Positions 9,388 to 19,116 are shown, counted from the stretch's first letter. The stretch is DNA of 64,000 nucleotides from JAJDXO01 sp965213765 (GCA_965213765.1 OZ243926.1:3348001-3412000); one strand, 5' to 3'. Made by a program: numbers and translations. The notes: a model not told the origin generated them from the sequence alone.

Positions 9388-11499
9388 ATGGCGGATATCG
9401 ATCCCGATAATCTGACCGAGATGGAGGCGGCCGCCGAGTTGGAGCGTCTGGCCGCCGAGATCGCTGCCCACGACAAGGCCTATCACGCGGGCGATGCGCC
9501 GGTGATCCCGGATGCCGAGTACGACGCCCTCCGGCAACTGAATGACGCCATTGAGGCCAAGTTCCCGGATCTGGTGCGTGAAGACAGCCCCTCCAGGCAA
9601 GTCGGCGCCGCGCCCGCCGGCGGCTTCGCCAAGGTCACCCACGCCCGGCCCATGCTGAGCCTCGGCAACGTGTTCTCGGGAGAGGAACTCCGGGATTTCG
9701 TCGACGGGCTTCGCCGGTTCCTCAAGGAACTCCGCGACGATCCAGCCATCGCCATCGAGTTCGTCGCCGAGCCCAAGATCGACGGGCTCTCCGTTTCGCT
9801 GCGTTACGAGAACGGCAAGTTCGTTACCGGAGCCACCCGGGGCGACGGGGCGGTGGGCGAAGACGTCACGGAAAATCTCCGCACCCTCGATGAGATTCCG
9901 AAGAGCCTCAAGGGCGCGCCTGAAATCCTTGAAGTCAGGGGCGAGGTCTATATGACCAGGCCCGACTTCTTCGAAATGAACAAACGGCAGGAAGCGGCGG
10001 GCGAAAAGGTGTTCGCCAATCCGCGCAATGCCGCCGCCGGGTCGCTGCGACAGCTCGATAGCGCCATTTCCGCCGCCCGGCCCCTGAAGCTGTTCGCTTA
10101 CGCCTGGGGTGAACTGTCGGAACCGGTGGGCGAGACCCAGTGGGATTTCCTCGCCGCTCTCGAGAAGTGGGGGTTTCCGGTCAACCCATTGGCCAGGGTC
10201 TGCGGCAGCGTCGAGGAAATTCTGGAGAATTACGAAAAGCTCTCGGAGGCGCGGGCCGGCCTCGACTACGACATCGACGGGATCGTCTACAAGGTCAACC
10301 GGCTGGACTGGCAGGAGCGCCTGGGCATGGTTTCGCGGGCGCCGCGCTGGGCGGTGGCCCACAAGTTTCCGGCGGAGAGAGCCGAGACCCTGCTCAACGG
10401 CATCACCATCCAGGTGGGACGGACGGGCACGCTGACGCCGGTGGCCGAGTTGGCGCCCATCACCGTCGGCGGGGTGGTGGTCAGCCGCGCCACGCTGCAC
10501 AACGAGGACGAGATCGGGCGTAAGGGCATCCGGGTCGGCGATACGGTTGTGATCCAGCGGGCCGGCGACGTGATCCCCCAGGTGGTCGAGGTGGTGACCG
10601 CCAAGCGGCCCGGGAAATCGAAGGCCTTCGTGTTTCCCGAGGTGTGCCCCGAATGCGGCTCGCGCGCGGTTCGGCCCGAAGGCGAGGCGGCCCGGCGCTG
10701 CACCGGCGGGCTGATCTGTCCGGCTCAGGCGCTGGAGCGGATGAAGCACTTCGTCTCCCGCAACGCCTTCGACATCGAGGGTCTCGGCACCAAGCACATC
10801 GAGGCCTTCATGGCCGACGATATCCTCAAGACCCCGGCCGATATCTTCCGGCTCGGCGGTCACCGGGACGACATTGCCGGCCGCGAGGGCTGGGGTGACA
10901 AGTCCGCCGACAACCTGATCGCCGCCATCGACGACCGCCGCGCCATCGACCTTGACCGGCTGATCTACGCTCTCGGCATCCCCCAGGTGGGATCGGCGAC
11001 GGCGCGGCTGCTGGCCAAGCAGTACGGCACCCTCGACAACTGGCGGAACGCCATGGGGGCGGCGGAGAACCGGGAGTCGGAGGCCTATGCGGAGCTGATT
11101 GACATCGACGGCATCGGTCCCTCGGTGGCCGAGGACATCCTCGAGTTCTTCGACGAAGCCCATAACCGGGCCGTCCTGGATGACCTCGGAGAGGTGTTGG
11201 ATGTCCAGAATTTCGAGGCGCCCGACACCGGTGGCTCGCCCATCGCCGGCAAGACGGTGGTGTTTACCGGCACGCTCGAGACCGTGACCCGGTCCGAGGC
11301 CAAGGTGCGCGCCGAAAGTCTCGGCGCCAAGGTTGCGGGCAGCGTTTCCAAGAAGACCGACTATGTGGTCGCCGGTCCCGGCGCCGGGTCCAAGGCCAAG
11401 AAGGCCGCCGAGCTTGGCATAGCAACCCTCACCGAGGATGAGTGGCTGAAGCTTATTGGTGCGGATACCCCGGACGAGTCGGGGCATGACACCTCTTGA
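9388..11499 (+). CDS. ligA: NAD-dependent DNA ligase LigA
   Basis: LigA seals nicks during replication and repair using NAD+. The adenylated lysine is K130 in EPKIDGLSVSLRY. The OB fold, a four-cysteine zinc finger (CPECG...CTGGLIC), helix-hairpin-helix repeats (IDIDGIGPSVAEDIL) and a C-terminal BRCT domain (GKTVVFTGTLETVTRSEAKV) follow in the normal order. The 703 aa length is typical. A 272-bp miniature element starts seven bases after the stop. The 713-codon open frame on the opposite strand is a codon-bias artefact. Confidence 0.98.
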   Translation: MADIDPDNLTEMEAAAELERLAAEIAAHDKAYHAGDAPVIPDAEYDALRQLNDAIEAKFPDLVREDSPSRQVGAAPAGGFAKVTHARPMLSLGNVFSGEELRDFVDGLRRFLKELRDDPAIAIEFVAEPKIDGLSVSLRYENGKFVTGATRGDGAVGEDVTENLRTLDEIPKSLKGAPEILEVRGEVYMTRPDFFEMNKRQEAAGEKVFANPRNAAAGSLRQLDSAISAARPLKLFAYAWGELSEPVGETQWDFLAALEKWGFPVNPLARVCGSVEEILENYEKLSEARAGLDYDIDGIVYKVNRLDWQERLGMVSRAPRWAVAHKFPAERAETLLNGITIQVGRTGTLTPVAELAPITVGGVVVSRATLHNEDEIGRKGIRVGDTVVIQRAGDVIPQVVEVVTAKRPGKSKAFVFPEVCPECGSRAVRPEGEAARRCTGGLICPAQALERMKHFVSRNAFDIEGLGTKHIEAFMADDILKTPADIFRLGGHRDDIAGREGWGDKSADNLIAAIDDRRAIDLDRLIYALGIPQVGSATARLLAKQYGTLDNWRNAMGAAENRESEAYAELIDIDGIGPSVAEDILEFFDEAHNRAVLDDLGEVLDVQNFEAPDTGGSPIAGKTVVFTGTLETVTRSEAKVRAESLGAKVAGSVSKKTDYVVAGPGAGSKAKKAAELGIATLTEDEWLKLIGADTPDESGHDTS

Positions 11500-11505
11500 A
11501 GAGTT

Positions 11506-11777
11506 CTAGCCCGCATTTCCCGCCAGGGTCACGGCCTGCGTCGCGTCCAGGCGGTCGATCCGCCAGGAGCGGCCCGAAACGCGTAGCGGCGACTACGGTT
11601 GAGGGCCGCGACGCCGCGGGCAGGCGCCGGGCCGCGACCCGAAGGGCGGCGCTCTCTGATCGACAGCGTGCGTCGAGGCGCTTGCCCGATGTCACCGCAT
11701 CGCGCGGCGCGCCTCACCTGCTCTGTCGACCCGACAGCGCCGCGCAGACCATGACCCTGGTGAGAAATGCGGGCTAG
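11506..11777. repeat. MITE-like element, family A copy 1, with about 40-bp terminal inverted repeats
   Basis: The left end CTAGCCCGCATTTCCCGCCA and the reverse complement of the right end (CTAGCCCGCATTTCTCACCA) match at about 35 of 40 positions. Both borders carry a TA dinucleotide, as IS630/Tc1-type elements produce. There is no credible coding sequence inside. The left ~115 bp is repeated at 38235-38352 in inverse orientation. The element separates ligA from the monooxygenase, whose ATG is only nine bases beyond the right border, so the latter's upstream region comes largely from the element. Confidence 0.8.
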
Positions 11778-11786
11778 GCACGAGTT

Positions 11787-12893
11787 ATGGACCTCTCCTA
11801 CTTTATTCAGCCCGTCCATCCCCTGGACAAGCCCTATGGACAGTCCATCGAGGAGGACCGCCGGTCGATCATCTTCGCCGATGAACTGGGCTACAAGGAG
11901 GCCTTCGTCGGCGAGCATTTCACCGACCTCGCCGAACCCATCACCTCGTGCCTGATGTTCCTGTCCTGGCTGGCCCGTGATACCAAGCGGATCAAGCTGG
12001 CGTCGGGGGTTACCAACCTGCCGGTCTATCACCCGATCATGCTGGCGGGCCACGTGGCGATGATCGATCACATGCTGGGCGGGCGGTTCATCTGGGGCAT
12101 CGGCCCCGGCGGCCAGCCCTCCGATATCGAGGCCTTCGGCAATTGGGACGTGGACCGGAACATCAAGATGGTCGAGGTGTTCGACCAGGTAATGGAAATC
12201 TGGAACGGCGAGGCGCCTTACGATGTCGCCGGCGAATTCAACTCGTTCCACACCACCCGGACCCATAACCCGGCCATCGGCCAGGGCATCGCGCCCAAGC
12301 CCTTGCAGCGCCCCCATCCGCCCATCGTGGTGACGGCGCTGGCGCCGTACTCCCGCGGCATCACGCTCGCCGCGGAGCGGGGCTGGCTCCCCATCTCGTG
12401 CCAATACGTGCAGGCCCATTGGGTGGCCACCCATCGCCCCAAGCTGATGGAGGGGCTGGTGAATGCGGGAAAGAAAGAAGACCCGGCGGCCTGGCGGGTC
12501 GCCAAATGCGTGTTCGTCGCCGATGACGAGAAGACGGCGCAAGCCTACGCACGCTCCGAGGACGGCCCCTACGGTTATTACTTCAACAGCCTGATGACCA
12601 AATTGGGCGGCGGCGGGCGCATCGGCCTGTTCGCCAAATACCCGGACCAGCCCGAGGACCGGATCACCCTCCGGCAGAGCCTGGATACCCAGGTGATCGC
12701 CGGCACCGCCGACAGCGTGGTGGATCAGATCCTGGCCTTGCGGGAAGAGATCGGCAGCTTCGGGACGCTGGTGTACACCGGCCTCGACTGGGCCGATGAG
12801 GCATTGGGCCGCAAGTCCATGCAGCTCATGGCCGAAGAGGTGATGCCGCGCATCAACGCGGCCCTCGGTGAAAGCGCCGAAGCGGCGGAGTAA
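11787..12893 (+). CDS. LLM-class (luciferase-like) flavin-dependent monooxygenase
   Basis: This 368-aa protein has the TIM-barrel layout of the bacterial luciferase superfamily: N-terminal SYFIQPVHPL, the segment FADELGYKEAFVGEHFTD, and IKLASGVTNLPVYHPIMLAG followed by GRFIWGIGPGGQPSD. Such enzymes use reduced flavin and O2 to oxidise aldehydes, alkanes, sulfonates or terpenoids; the sequence does not reveal the substrate. It is isolated between a MITE and the convergent atpF gene, so context gives no pathway. I would not assign a specific gene name. Confidence 0.85.
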   Translation: MDLSYFIQPVHPLDKPYGQSIEEDRRSIIFADELGYKEAFVGEHFTDLAEPITSCLMFLSWLARDTKRIKLASGVTNLPVYHPIMLAGHVAMIDHMLGGRFIWGIGPGGQPSDIEAFGNWDVDRNIKMVEVFDQVMEIWNGEAPYDVAGEFNSFHTTRTHNPAIGQGIAPKPLQRPHPPIVVTALAPYSRGITLAAERGWLPISCQYVQAHWVATHRPKLMEGLVNAGKKEDPAAWRVAKCVFVADDEKTAQAYARSEDGPYGYYFNSLMTKLGGGGRIGLFAKYPDQPEDRITLRQSLDTQVIAGTADSVVDQILALREEIGSFGTLVYTGLDWADEALGRKSMQLMAEEVMPRINAALGESAEAAE

Positions 12894-13421
12894 TTAATTC
12901 AGTTTGTCGGGGAGCTCGTCGATGGCGTCGTCGATGAGCTGGTCGGCTTTGTCGCCCTGGACCGTATCCTCGAGGATGGAGCGGGTCGCGGTGAGCGCGA
13001 TATCGGAGGCCATGGCCCGGACCTCCTGGGTTGCCTCGGTCTCGGCCCGGGCGATGCGGTCGATGGCCAGCTTCTCGCGGCGCTGCAGCGAGTGCTCCAG
13101 GTCTTCGGTCATCTTGGTGCGCAGGCGCTGGGCCTCTTCCCGCGCCTCGCCGATGATGGATTCAGCTTCCTGTTCGGCCTCGGCGATCTTGCGCTTGTAG
13201 GAGGCCAGCAGTTCCTGGGCCTCCTCGCGAAGCCGGGCCGCCTCGTCCAGCTGCTCGCGGATGCTGTCGATCTTGTCGTCCATCATCCTGGTGACGATGC
13301 CCCAGGCAGGCTTGGCGGCGAATGCGAGCAGCAGGATGAACGACACCGCCACCCAGAAGGTGGGATCGGTGTAGAAGGCGGCGCCCTCAGCCGTGGCGGC
13401 GTGGGCCGGAGAGATGAACAT
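12894..13421 (-). CDS. atpF: ATP synthase Fo subunit b
   Basis: Subunit b forms the peripheral stalk of the F1Fo ATP synthase. The 175-aa protein has one N-terminal membrane helix (FWVAVSFILLLAFAAKPAWG) and a long charged coiled coil. Its ATG overlaps the stop of the upstream b' gene by one base (TGATG). It is the last gene of the Fo operon and converges with the LLM monooxygenase with no intervening base. Confidence 0.93.
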   Translation of the reverse strand: MFISPAHAATAEGAAFYTDPTFWVAVSFILLLAFAAKPAWGIVTRMMDDKIDSIREQLDEAARLREEAQELLASYKRKIAEAEQEAESIIGEAREEAQRLRTKMTEDLEHSLQRREKLAIDRIARAETEATQEVRAMASDIALTATRSILEDTVQGDKADQLIDDAIDELPDKLN

Positions 13422-13912
13422 CAGGCCTTCTCCTGCAGGGCGGCTTCGACCGCGGCGGCCACCGCCTGGGGCGACGGGCTCTCGTCGATCAGGTGCTGCA
13501 CCGTCGAGGCCGCGACCTCGGAGGCCGCTTCCTGGATGCCGGCGATGGTTTCGTCCTTGGCCGCGGCGATGCGGGCCTCGGCGGCCTTGATCTCGGCTGC
13601 CAGCTGCTCGTTGAGGGTGTCATGACGCCGCGTCCCTTCGGCCGACATGTCGGCGGTTGCCTCGTGGATGACCTGGCGCGCCCGGGCGCGGGCATCGGAA
13701 AGGGAGGTCTCGTACCTGGCTTCCTCTTTCTGGGCCTCGGCGTTGAGCTGCTCCGCCGTGGACAGATTGTCGTCCAGCCGCTTCTGCCGCTCCTCCAGCA
13801 CCTGCTCCACCCGGGGCAGCGCGATGCGCGACATCAGGAAATAGAGCGCCACGAAGCATATCGACAGCCAGACGATCTGGCTCGGAAAAGCGGTGACATC
13901 AAACTGCGGCAT
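13421..13912 (-). CDS. atpG: ATP synthase Fo subunit b'
   Basis: The 163-aa second b-type stalk subunit is typical of alphaproteobacteria and phototrophs that use a b/b' heterodimer. It has an N-terminal membrane helix (IVWLSICFVALYFLMSRIAL) followed by VEQVLEERQKRLDDN and a long coiled coil. It lies between atpE and atpF. The name atpF' or atpX is also used; atpG here does not mean the gamma subunit. Confidence 0.9.
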   Translation of the reverse strand: MPQFDVTAFPSQIVWLSICFVALYFLMSRIALPRVEQVLEERQKRLDDNLSTAEQLNAEAQKEEARYETSLSDARARARQVIHEATADMSAEGTRRHDTLNEQLAAEIKAAEARIAAAKDETIAGIQEAASEVAASTVQHLIDESPSPQAVAAAVEAALQEKA

Positions 13913-13972
13913 GGAAATATCCTGATTGCTTCGGTGCCGGGCCGCCGAATGCGGCCCGGACGGAGAAGCCTT

Positions 13973-14197
13973 TTAGCCAAACAGGATGATCAGCGCGATG
14001 ACCAGCGCGAAGATGGCCAGCGCCTCGACCAGCGCGAAGGACACCCACGCGGTGGTGGTGATCGCGCCGGCGGCGGCCGGGTTGCGGCCGACGGAGTTGA
14101 TCAGCGCCGCCCAGATAAGGCCGATACCGATACCCGGGCCAACGAAGCCGAGGGTCGCGAGACCGGCACCGATGAGCTTTGCAGCTTCTACGTCCAT
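13973..14197 (-). CDS. atpE: ATP synthase Fo subunit c
   Basis: The 74-aa proteolipid forms the rotor ring. It has two membrane helices separated by the polar loop GRNPAAAG. The proton-carrying carboxylate is the Glu in SFALVEALAIFALVIAL of the second helix. The glycine-rich first helix (GLATLGFVGPGIGIGLIW) is typical. No extra Na+-binding pattern is evident, so proton coupling is likely. Confidence 0.96.
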   Translation of the reverse strand: MDVEAAKLIGAGLATLGFVGPGIGIGLIWAALINSVGRNPAAAGAITTTAWVSFALVEALAIFALVIALIILFG

Positions 14198-14236
14198 GAT
14201 GAGGTTTCCTTTCTTGTCCTAGGAAATTTCGTTGGA

Positions 14237-14968
14237 TCAATGGAGATGAACCGCATCCGAAATGTAGATGCAGGTCAAAATGGTGAAGATGTAGGCCTGG
14301 AGGAACGAGATCAGCAGTTCCAGGGCCGTGACGGCGACGAGGCCGGCGACCGGCACCACGCCGAAGATTCCGAGAGGTACGACGAAGCCGGCGACCACCT
14401 TCAGGAGCGTGTGGCCGGCCATCATGTTGGCGAACAGCCGGACGCTCAGGCTCACGGGGCGCGACAGGTACGAGATGATCTCGATCGGGATCAACAGCGG
14501 CGCCATGGCGATGGGCACGCCGTGGGGCAGAAAGAACGAGAAGAACTTCATGCCATGCTTGAAGACGGCGATCAGCGTCACCGCGATGAATATGAAGGCG
14601 GCGAGCGTGAAGGTCACCGCGAGATGGCTGGTGAAGGTAAAGCTGTAGGGCAGCATGCCCAGGAAATTGCCGAACAGCACGAACATGAACAGCGTGAAAA
14701 CGAACGGGAAGTAGGGCCGTCCTTCCTTGCCCACCGTGTCCGACAGCATTTTGGCGATAAACGAGTAGCTGAGCTCGGCCAGCAGCTGCCAGCGGCTCGG
14801 CACCATGGCCCGCCGGCGGACGCTGAGGATCATCAGGGCCGAGGCCAGCACCACGGCGGCGACCATGAAGGTGGCCGAATTTGTGAATGACACGTCCACA
14901 CCGCCGATTTCGGCGGGCACCCATCGCTGGATGACGAATTGTTCGAGCGGGCTAGATCCTTCGGCCAA
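14237..14968 (-). CDS. atpB: ATP synthase Fo subunit a
   Basis: Subunit a provides the proton half-channels next to the c-ring. The 243-aa protein is strongly hydrophobic with five or six membrane helices; the essential arginine lies in SLSVRLFANMMAGHTLLKV. The start is TTG at 14968: AAGGA lies eight bases upstream and no nearby ATG fits the family N-terminus. A non-ATG start may help tune subunit a relative to the abundant subunit c. Confidence 0.95.
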   Translation of the reverse strand: MAEGSSPLEQFVIQRWVPAEIGGVDVSFTNSATFMVAAVVLASALMILSVRRRAMVPSRWQLLAELSYSFIAKMLSDTVGKEGRPYFPFVFTLFMFVLFGNFLGMLPYSFTFTSHLAVTFTLAAFIFIAVTLIAVFKHGMKFFSFFLPHGVPIAMAPLLIPIEIISYLSRPVSLSVRLFANMMAGHTLLKVVAGFVVPLGIFGVVPVAGLVAVTALELLISFLQAYIFTILTCIYISDAVHLH

Positions 14969-14979
14969 ATTCCAAATCC

Positions 14980-15354
14980 TTACTCTTCCTCTCCGCCGTC
15001 CGGATCAGCCCCGTTTTGTTTTGGGCGCTGGTCCCGGTATCCGACGGTCCCTCCCAGTTTGTTGGCCACCCGGAAGACATTCATCATCCCGGCGCCTGCG
15101 CCCAGGATAATGAAGGCGATCAGGAACCAGGGCTTGGTCTCGAGCCAAGCGTCCAACAGCAATCCGATACCGACCGCCACCGCCACCGCCGCCACCAGTT
15201 CCGTCCCGATCCTGGCCGCCAGCGCGATGCCGGCGCCCATTTCCTGCGAGCGTTGGTGGCGGGGGGTGTCGTCCTCGCCATCAAGCCGCTTGCGTGCCTC
15301 CCTGAGACGGGAATCCAAATCCTCGTTCGGAGGTTGCGGCGTGTCCTCGGTCAT
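14980..15354 (-). CDS. atpI: ATP synthase assembly protein AtpI
   Basis: The 124-aa protein has a charged N-terminus (DSRLREARKRLDGEDDTPRH) and two membrane helices (ELVAAVAVAVGIGLLLDAWL and FLIAFIILGAGAGMMNVFRV). AtpI helps c-ring assembly or Mg2+ supply and usually opens the atp operon, as here. A good sigma70-type promoter lies about 95 bases upstream. Confidence 0.9.
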   Translation of the reverse strand: MTEDTPQPPNEDLDSRLREARKRLDGEDDTPRHQRSQEMGAGIALAARIGTELVAAVAVAVGIGLLLDAWLETKPWFLIAFIILGAGAGMMNVFRVANKLGGTVGYRDQRPKQNGADPDGGEEE

Positions 15355-15448
15355 TTCGGGGAGCCCGCGGGTCGCGGACGGATGATGATCGGCTCAAACC
15401 CCCTTGTGGGTGTCGTGGTGAGTGACGCGGGGCATCGAATTCGGGCGG

Positions 15449-15477
15449 ACATTATCCATCGTGCCCGGACCTGTCAA
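15449..15477 (-). promoter_or_regulatory. Predicted sigma70 promoter of the atpI-B-E-F'-F operon
   Basis: On the minus strand, TTGACA (15477-15472) is separated by exactly 17 bases from TAATGT (15454-15449). The site lies in the 258-bp gap between smc and atpI and points into atpI. No other gene could use it. Confidence 0.7.
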
Positions 15478-15612
15478 GGAACAATGGGAAGGTGCCAAAC
15501 TATTGAAATATATGGATTATTTGGAATCTTGGCGGTCCCGAAACTTAGGCCGTCCGCCCCTTGTTCCTTTATGCGGTCGCCCGCCCAATTCATTTATCGC
15601 GGACCGCGAATG

Positions 15613-18600
15613 TCACGCGGTCGCGCGAAGGGCCATCGCCTGGCCGAGGTCGACGGATACCAGTTGTGAAACGCCCTGTTCGCCCATGGTGACGCCGAAC
15701 AGCCGGTCCACCCGGGCCATGGTCATCCGGTGGTGGGTGATCACAAGGAAGCGGGTCGAAAGGGAATGCGCGATCTCTTCAACCAGGGAGCAGAACCTAT
15801 CGACGTTGTTGTCGTCCAGGGGCGCGTCGACCTCGTCCAGGACGCAGATCGGCGCCGGGTTGGTGAGGAAGACGGCGAATAACAGCGCCAGCGCGGTCAG
15901 GGCCTGCTCGCCGCCGGACAGCAGCGACAGCACCTGGAGCCGCTTGCCGGGCGGGCTCGCCATGATCTCGATCCCCGCTTCCAGCGGATCGTCCGAATCG
16001 ACCAAAGTCAGGTGCGCCCGGCCGCCGGCGAACAGGCGGGTGAACAGTTCCTGGAAGTGCTTGTCGACCTCCTCGTACGAGGCCAGCAGCCGCTGGCGGC
16101 CTTCCCGGTTCAGTTCGTTGATGCCGCGGCGCAGTTTATCGATGGCCTTCAACAGGTCTTCACGCTCGGTGAGCATGGAATTCATCTGCTCTTCGAGTTC
16201 CCGGGCCTCCACTTCGGCGCGAAGATTGACCGGGCCCATATTGTCCCGCTCCCGGAGCAGGCGTTCGACCCTCTTCTCGGCTGCATCGGGCTCGGGGAGT
16301 TCCTGGTCTTCCTTGAGTCCGGCAAGTTCGAAGAGCGCCTCGGGGCCGGCATCCAGCCGGTCGCGGATGCGCTCGGTCAACGCCGATGCGGCCTGCTTCG
16401 CCTGCTCGACGGCGGCTTCGGCCCGCACCCGGCCTTCCCGCATCCCGGCCAGTTCGTGTTCGGCTTCGCGGAGCGCCCGGTCAGCCTCGGCCAGTTTGGT
16501 TTCCATCCCGGAGAGTTCGTCGGCCGCCGCCCTGCGGCCCGATTCGGCCTCACCGATCTGATCGAGGAGGGCATTCCGTTGCTCACCAATCTCGCTGGGC
16601 CGGTTCTTCAGCGCCTCCAATGCGGTCTCGAGTTCCGCCCGGCGTTCGGTCAGCTGGGTGATCCGTTCTTCGGCGCCGGTCTTGCGATCGGTCCAGGATT
16701 CGATCTCGGAGGTGATCTCTTCAAGACGCCGGCGGCGCTCCTCGGCCCGGTTTTTGAGCGAATCGTAGGCCGCCTGGCTTTCGACGAATTCCGCGCGGCG
16801 CGCGGAGACCTCTTCTCGGAGTTCGCCGATCCGGGCGCGAACGGCGTCCAGATCGGCAATTCCATCGCGCGCGTCGCGTGCTTCGGTCAGCTGCCGTTCG
16901 GTGTCGTGCAGGTCTTGATCCAGGCGCTCGCCCGCTTCCCGTTGGGCGTCGAGGCGCGAATTACTTTCGGCCATTTTTTGGCGTAGCGCAGTCTGGTCTT
17001 GGCGCAGGGTCTCGACTTCCGTTTCCGCCTCGCGGACCGATTCCCGGGAGTTTGCTTCCCGATCGCTTGCCGCCTTGAGGCCGTCGCGGGCCGTCTCCAG
17101 CAATTCCGCCGATTGGCGGGCGGCGATCCCGGCGGCCCGGAGGGAAACACGGATTTCACCGAGGCGATTGCGCTGTTCGAGGCGGATGGCCGCGGTGCTC
17201 GGCGCATCGGCCGCTGCGGTGTAACCGTCCCAGCGCCAGAACGCGCCGTCCCGGCTGACCAGCCGCTGGCCCTGCTTCAACTCCGACAGCAGGCGCCGCC
17301 CGTCTTCCGTCGAATTCACCACGCCGATCTGAGACAGACGGCGCAGAAGCACCTCCGGCCCCCGCACGAATTCGCTCAGGGGTTGGGCATCCGCCGGCAG
17401 GGAGGGTGCGTTGCCGGGGGCCGGCAGCCGGCGCCAGTGTACCGGAGCCGCTTCGTCCGTAGCGGCGCTGAGGTCTTCGCCGAGAGCGATGCCGAGGGCC
17501 GCTTCGAGGCCCTGCTCGACGCTCACCGAATCGATCATCGGCGGCCACAGATCGGGATCGCCGGTCTCAAGAATTTCCGCTAAGGCCTCTTCTTCGGCCT
17601 TCAACTTGGCTTCCGCGGTCGCGGCGGTCTGGGCCGTTTCCTGGGCCGCCGACAACCGGTTCTGCGCGTCGAGCCGGGTTGACTCCGAGGTTTGCGCCGC
17701 TGCGCGGGCCTGGGCCAGGGCCTCGGCGGCTTCGGCCGCCTCCCGGTCCGCCTGGGTGAGCGCCTCCCGGTCGCCCGCAACCGCTTCCAGGCGGGCGATT
17801 TCCCGTGTCAGGTTCTCTCTGCTGTCCTTGAGCCGCGTGATCCGCGCCCCGGCGTCGCCGATGCGGCGTTCGAGATCGGCTTTGCGGGCTTCGTCATGAG
17901 CCAGCGTATTGGTCTGCTCGGCGAGCTGGGCCTCGCCCGCCTCATAGGTCTTCCGGGCTTCGGCCAGCTTTCCGGCGGCTTCCTCCAACGCACCGTCTTC
18001 ACCGCCGCCGCCGGCGGTCAGACGCTCATTTTCTTCGCCGAGGCGAGTGATGGCGTTCTCCGCATCGGCCGCGAGGGTCCGTTCGCGCTCGCTGTCCCTG
18101 TCGGTCTGCTCGAGCCGCGATTCCAGCGAGGACTGCTGGTCGGCGAGGCGCTGTTCCTCCTGTTCCAAGGACTCACGGGCCAGGGTCAGGCGCTGCAACT
18201 TGGCGGCGGCCTCCGCCTCGTTATTGCGGAGTTCCGGCAGCTTGGCGGCAATCCCGGCCTGCTCGGCCGATGCCCGGCCGGCGCCGCCGGTCATGGATGT
18301 GACGGCGGTCTCCGCCTGGTTCAGCTGTTCCCGGGCCGCCGCGAGTTCGGCCTCGATGGCGGTCCAGCGGATGTGGAACAGGGTGGCCTCGGCCTTGCGG
18401 ATATGACCGCTCAGGTTCCTGTAGCGGGTCGCCTGACGAACCTGCTTCTTGAGGCCGGCCATCTGGGCTTCCAGAGTGATCATGATGTCGTCGAGGCGTT
18501 CGAGATTGGTTTCGGCGCCGCGCAGGCGTAGTTCGGCCTCGTGGCGCCGGGAGTGCAGTCCGGTGATCCCGGCCGCCTCCTCGAGCAGTTTGCGGCGGTC

Positions 18601-19074
18601 TGCCGGCTTGGCGGACACCACCGCGCCGACCCGGCCTTGGCTCACCAGCGCCGTCGAGCGCGCGCCCGAGGCGGCGTCGGCGAACAGCAGCTGAACGTCC
18701 TTGGCCCGCACTTCCCTGGCGTTGACCTTGTAGGTCGAGCCCTTTTCTCGCTCGATCCGGCGGCTGACCTCCAGATCATCATTGTCGTTGAAGATCGAGG
18801 GTGCGCCGCGGTCGGTATTGTCCATGTGCAGCGCCACTTCGGCGATGTTGCGGGACGGCCGGTCGGCGGTGCCGGAGAAGATGACATCGTCCATCTCCGA
18901 GCCCCGCATCTGCTTGGCCGAGGTCTCGCCCATAACCCATTTCAGGGCTTCGACGAGGTTCGACTTGCCGCAGCCATTGGGGCCGACGACACCGGTCAGG
19001 CCGGACGCGATCTCCAACTCCGTCGGATCGACGAAGGACTTGAATCCCGCGAGACGGAGCTTAGTGAACTGCAC
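15613..19074 (-). CDS. smc: Chromosome segregation ATPase SMC
   Basis: SMC is the condensin-type ATPase that organises the chromosome. Walker A is GPNGCGKSN at residues 31-39. Two long coiled-coil arms enclose a hinge around residues 500-650. The C-terminal head carries the signature LLSGGEQALTALALLFAVF and Walker B PICVLDEVDAPLDD. I chose GTG 19074 (MQFTKLRLAGFKSF), the usual family N-terminus, because AGGGAG lies 11 bases upstream; the GTG twelve bases earlier would overlap that site. The protein is 1153 aa. Confidence 0.97.
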   Translation of the reverse strand: MQFTKLRLAGFKSFVDPTELEIASGLTGVVGPNGCGKSNLVEALKWVMGETSAKQMRGSEMDDVIFSGTADRPSRNIAEVALHMDNTDRGAPSIFNDNDDLEVSRRIEREKGSTYKVNAREVRAKDVQLLFADAASGARSTALVSQGRVGAVVSAKPADRRKLLEEAAGITGLHSRRHEAELRLRGAETNLERLDDIMITLEAQMAGLKKQVRQATRYRNLSGHIRKAEATLFHIRWTAIEAELAAAREQLNQAETAVTSMTGGAGRASAEQAGIAAKLPELRNNEAEAAAKLQRLTLARESLEQEEQRLADQQSSLESRLEQTDRDSERERTLAADAENAITRLGEENERLTAGGGGEDGALEEAAGKLAEARKTYEAGEAQLAEQTNTLAHDEARKADLERRIGDAGARITRLKDSRENLTREIARLEAVAGDREALTQADREAAEAAEALAQARAAAQTSESTRLDAQNRLSAAQETAQTAATAEAKLKAEEEALAEILETGDPDLWPPMIDSVSVEQGLEAALGIALGEDLSAATDEAAPVHWRRLPAPGNAPSLPADAQPLSEFVRGPEVLLRRLSQIGVVNSTEDGRRLLSELKQGQRLVSRDGAFWRWDGYTAAADAPSTAAIRLEQRNRLGEIRVSLRAAGIAARQSAELLETARDGLKAASDREANSRESVREAETEVETLRQDQTALRQKMAESNSRLDAQREAGERLDQDLHDTERQLTEARDARDGIADLDAVRARIGELREEVSARRAEFVESQAAYDSLKNRAEERRRRLEEITSEIESWTDRKTGAEERITQLTERRAELETALEALKNRPSEIGEQRNALLDQIGEAESGRRAAADELSGMETKLAEADRALREAEHELAGMREGRVRAEAAVEQAKQAASALTERIRDRLDAGPEALFELAGLKEDQELPEPDAAEKRVERLLRERDNMGPVNLRAEVEARELEEQMNSMLTEREDLLKAIDKLRRGINELNREGRQRLLASYEEVDKHFQELFTRLFAGGRAHLTLVDSDDPLEAGIEIMASPPGKRLQVLSLLSGGEQALTALALLFAVFLTNPAPICVLDEVDAPLDDNNVDRFCSLVEEIAHSLSTRFLVITHHRMTMARVDRLFGVTMGEQGVSQLVSVDLGQAMALRATA

Positions 19075-19116
19075 GGCGCGACCCACTCCCTAAACCGCGA
19101 CGAACCGAAACGGCGA

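Noticed and set aside
9346..11487. A 713-codon open frame antisense to ligA
   Set aside because: LigA on the plus strand has complete motifs. The antisense frame has no family resemblance and follows from high-GC codon bias.
11496..11777. A 93-codon open frame in the family A element
   Set aside because: It spans the inverted repeats and has no ribosome site, family resemblance or conservation in the second copy.
13493..14890. A long plus-strand frame across the atp operon
   Set aside because: It is antisense to atpF', atpE and atpB and is full of low-complexity His, Asp, Arg and Gly runs; the minus-strand genes are clear.
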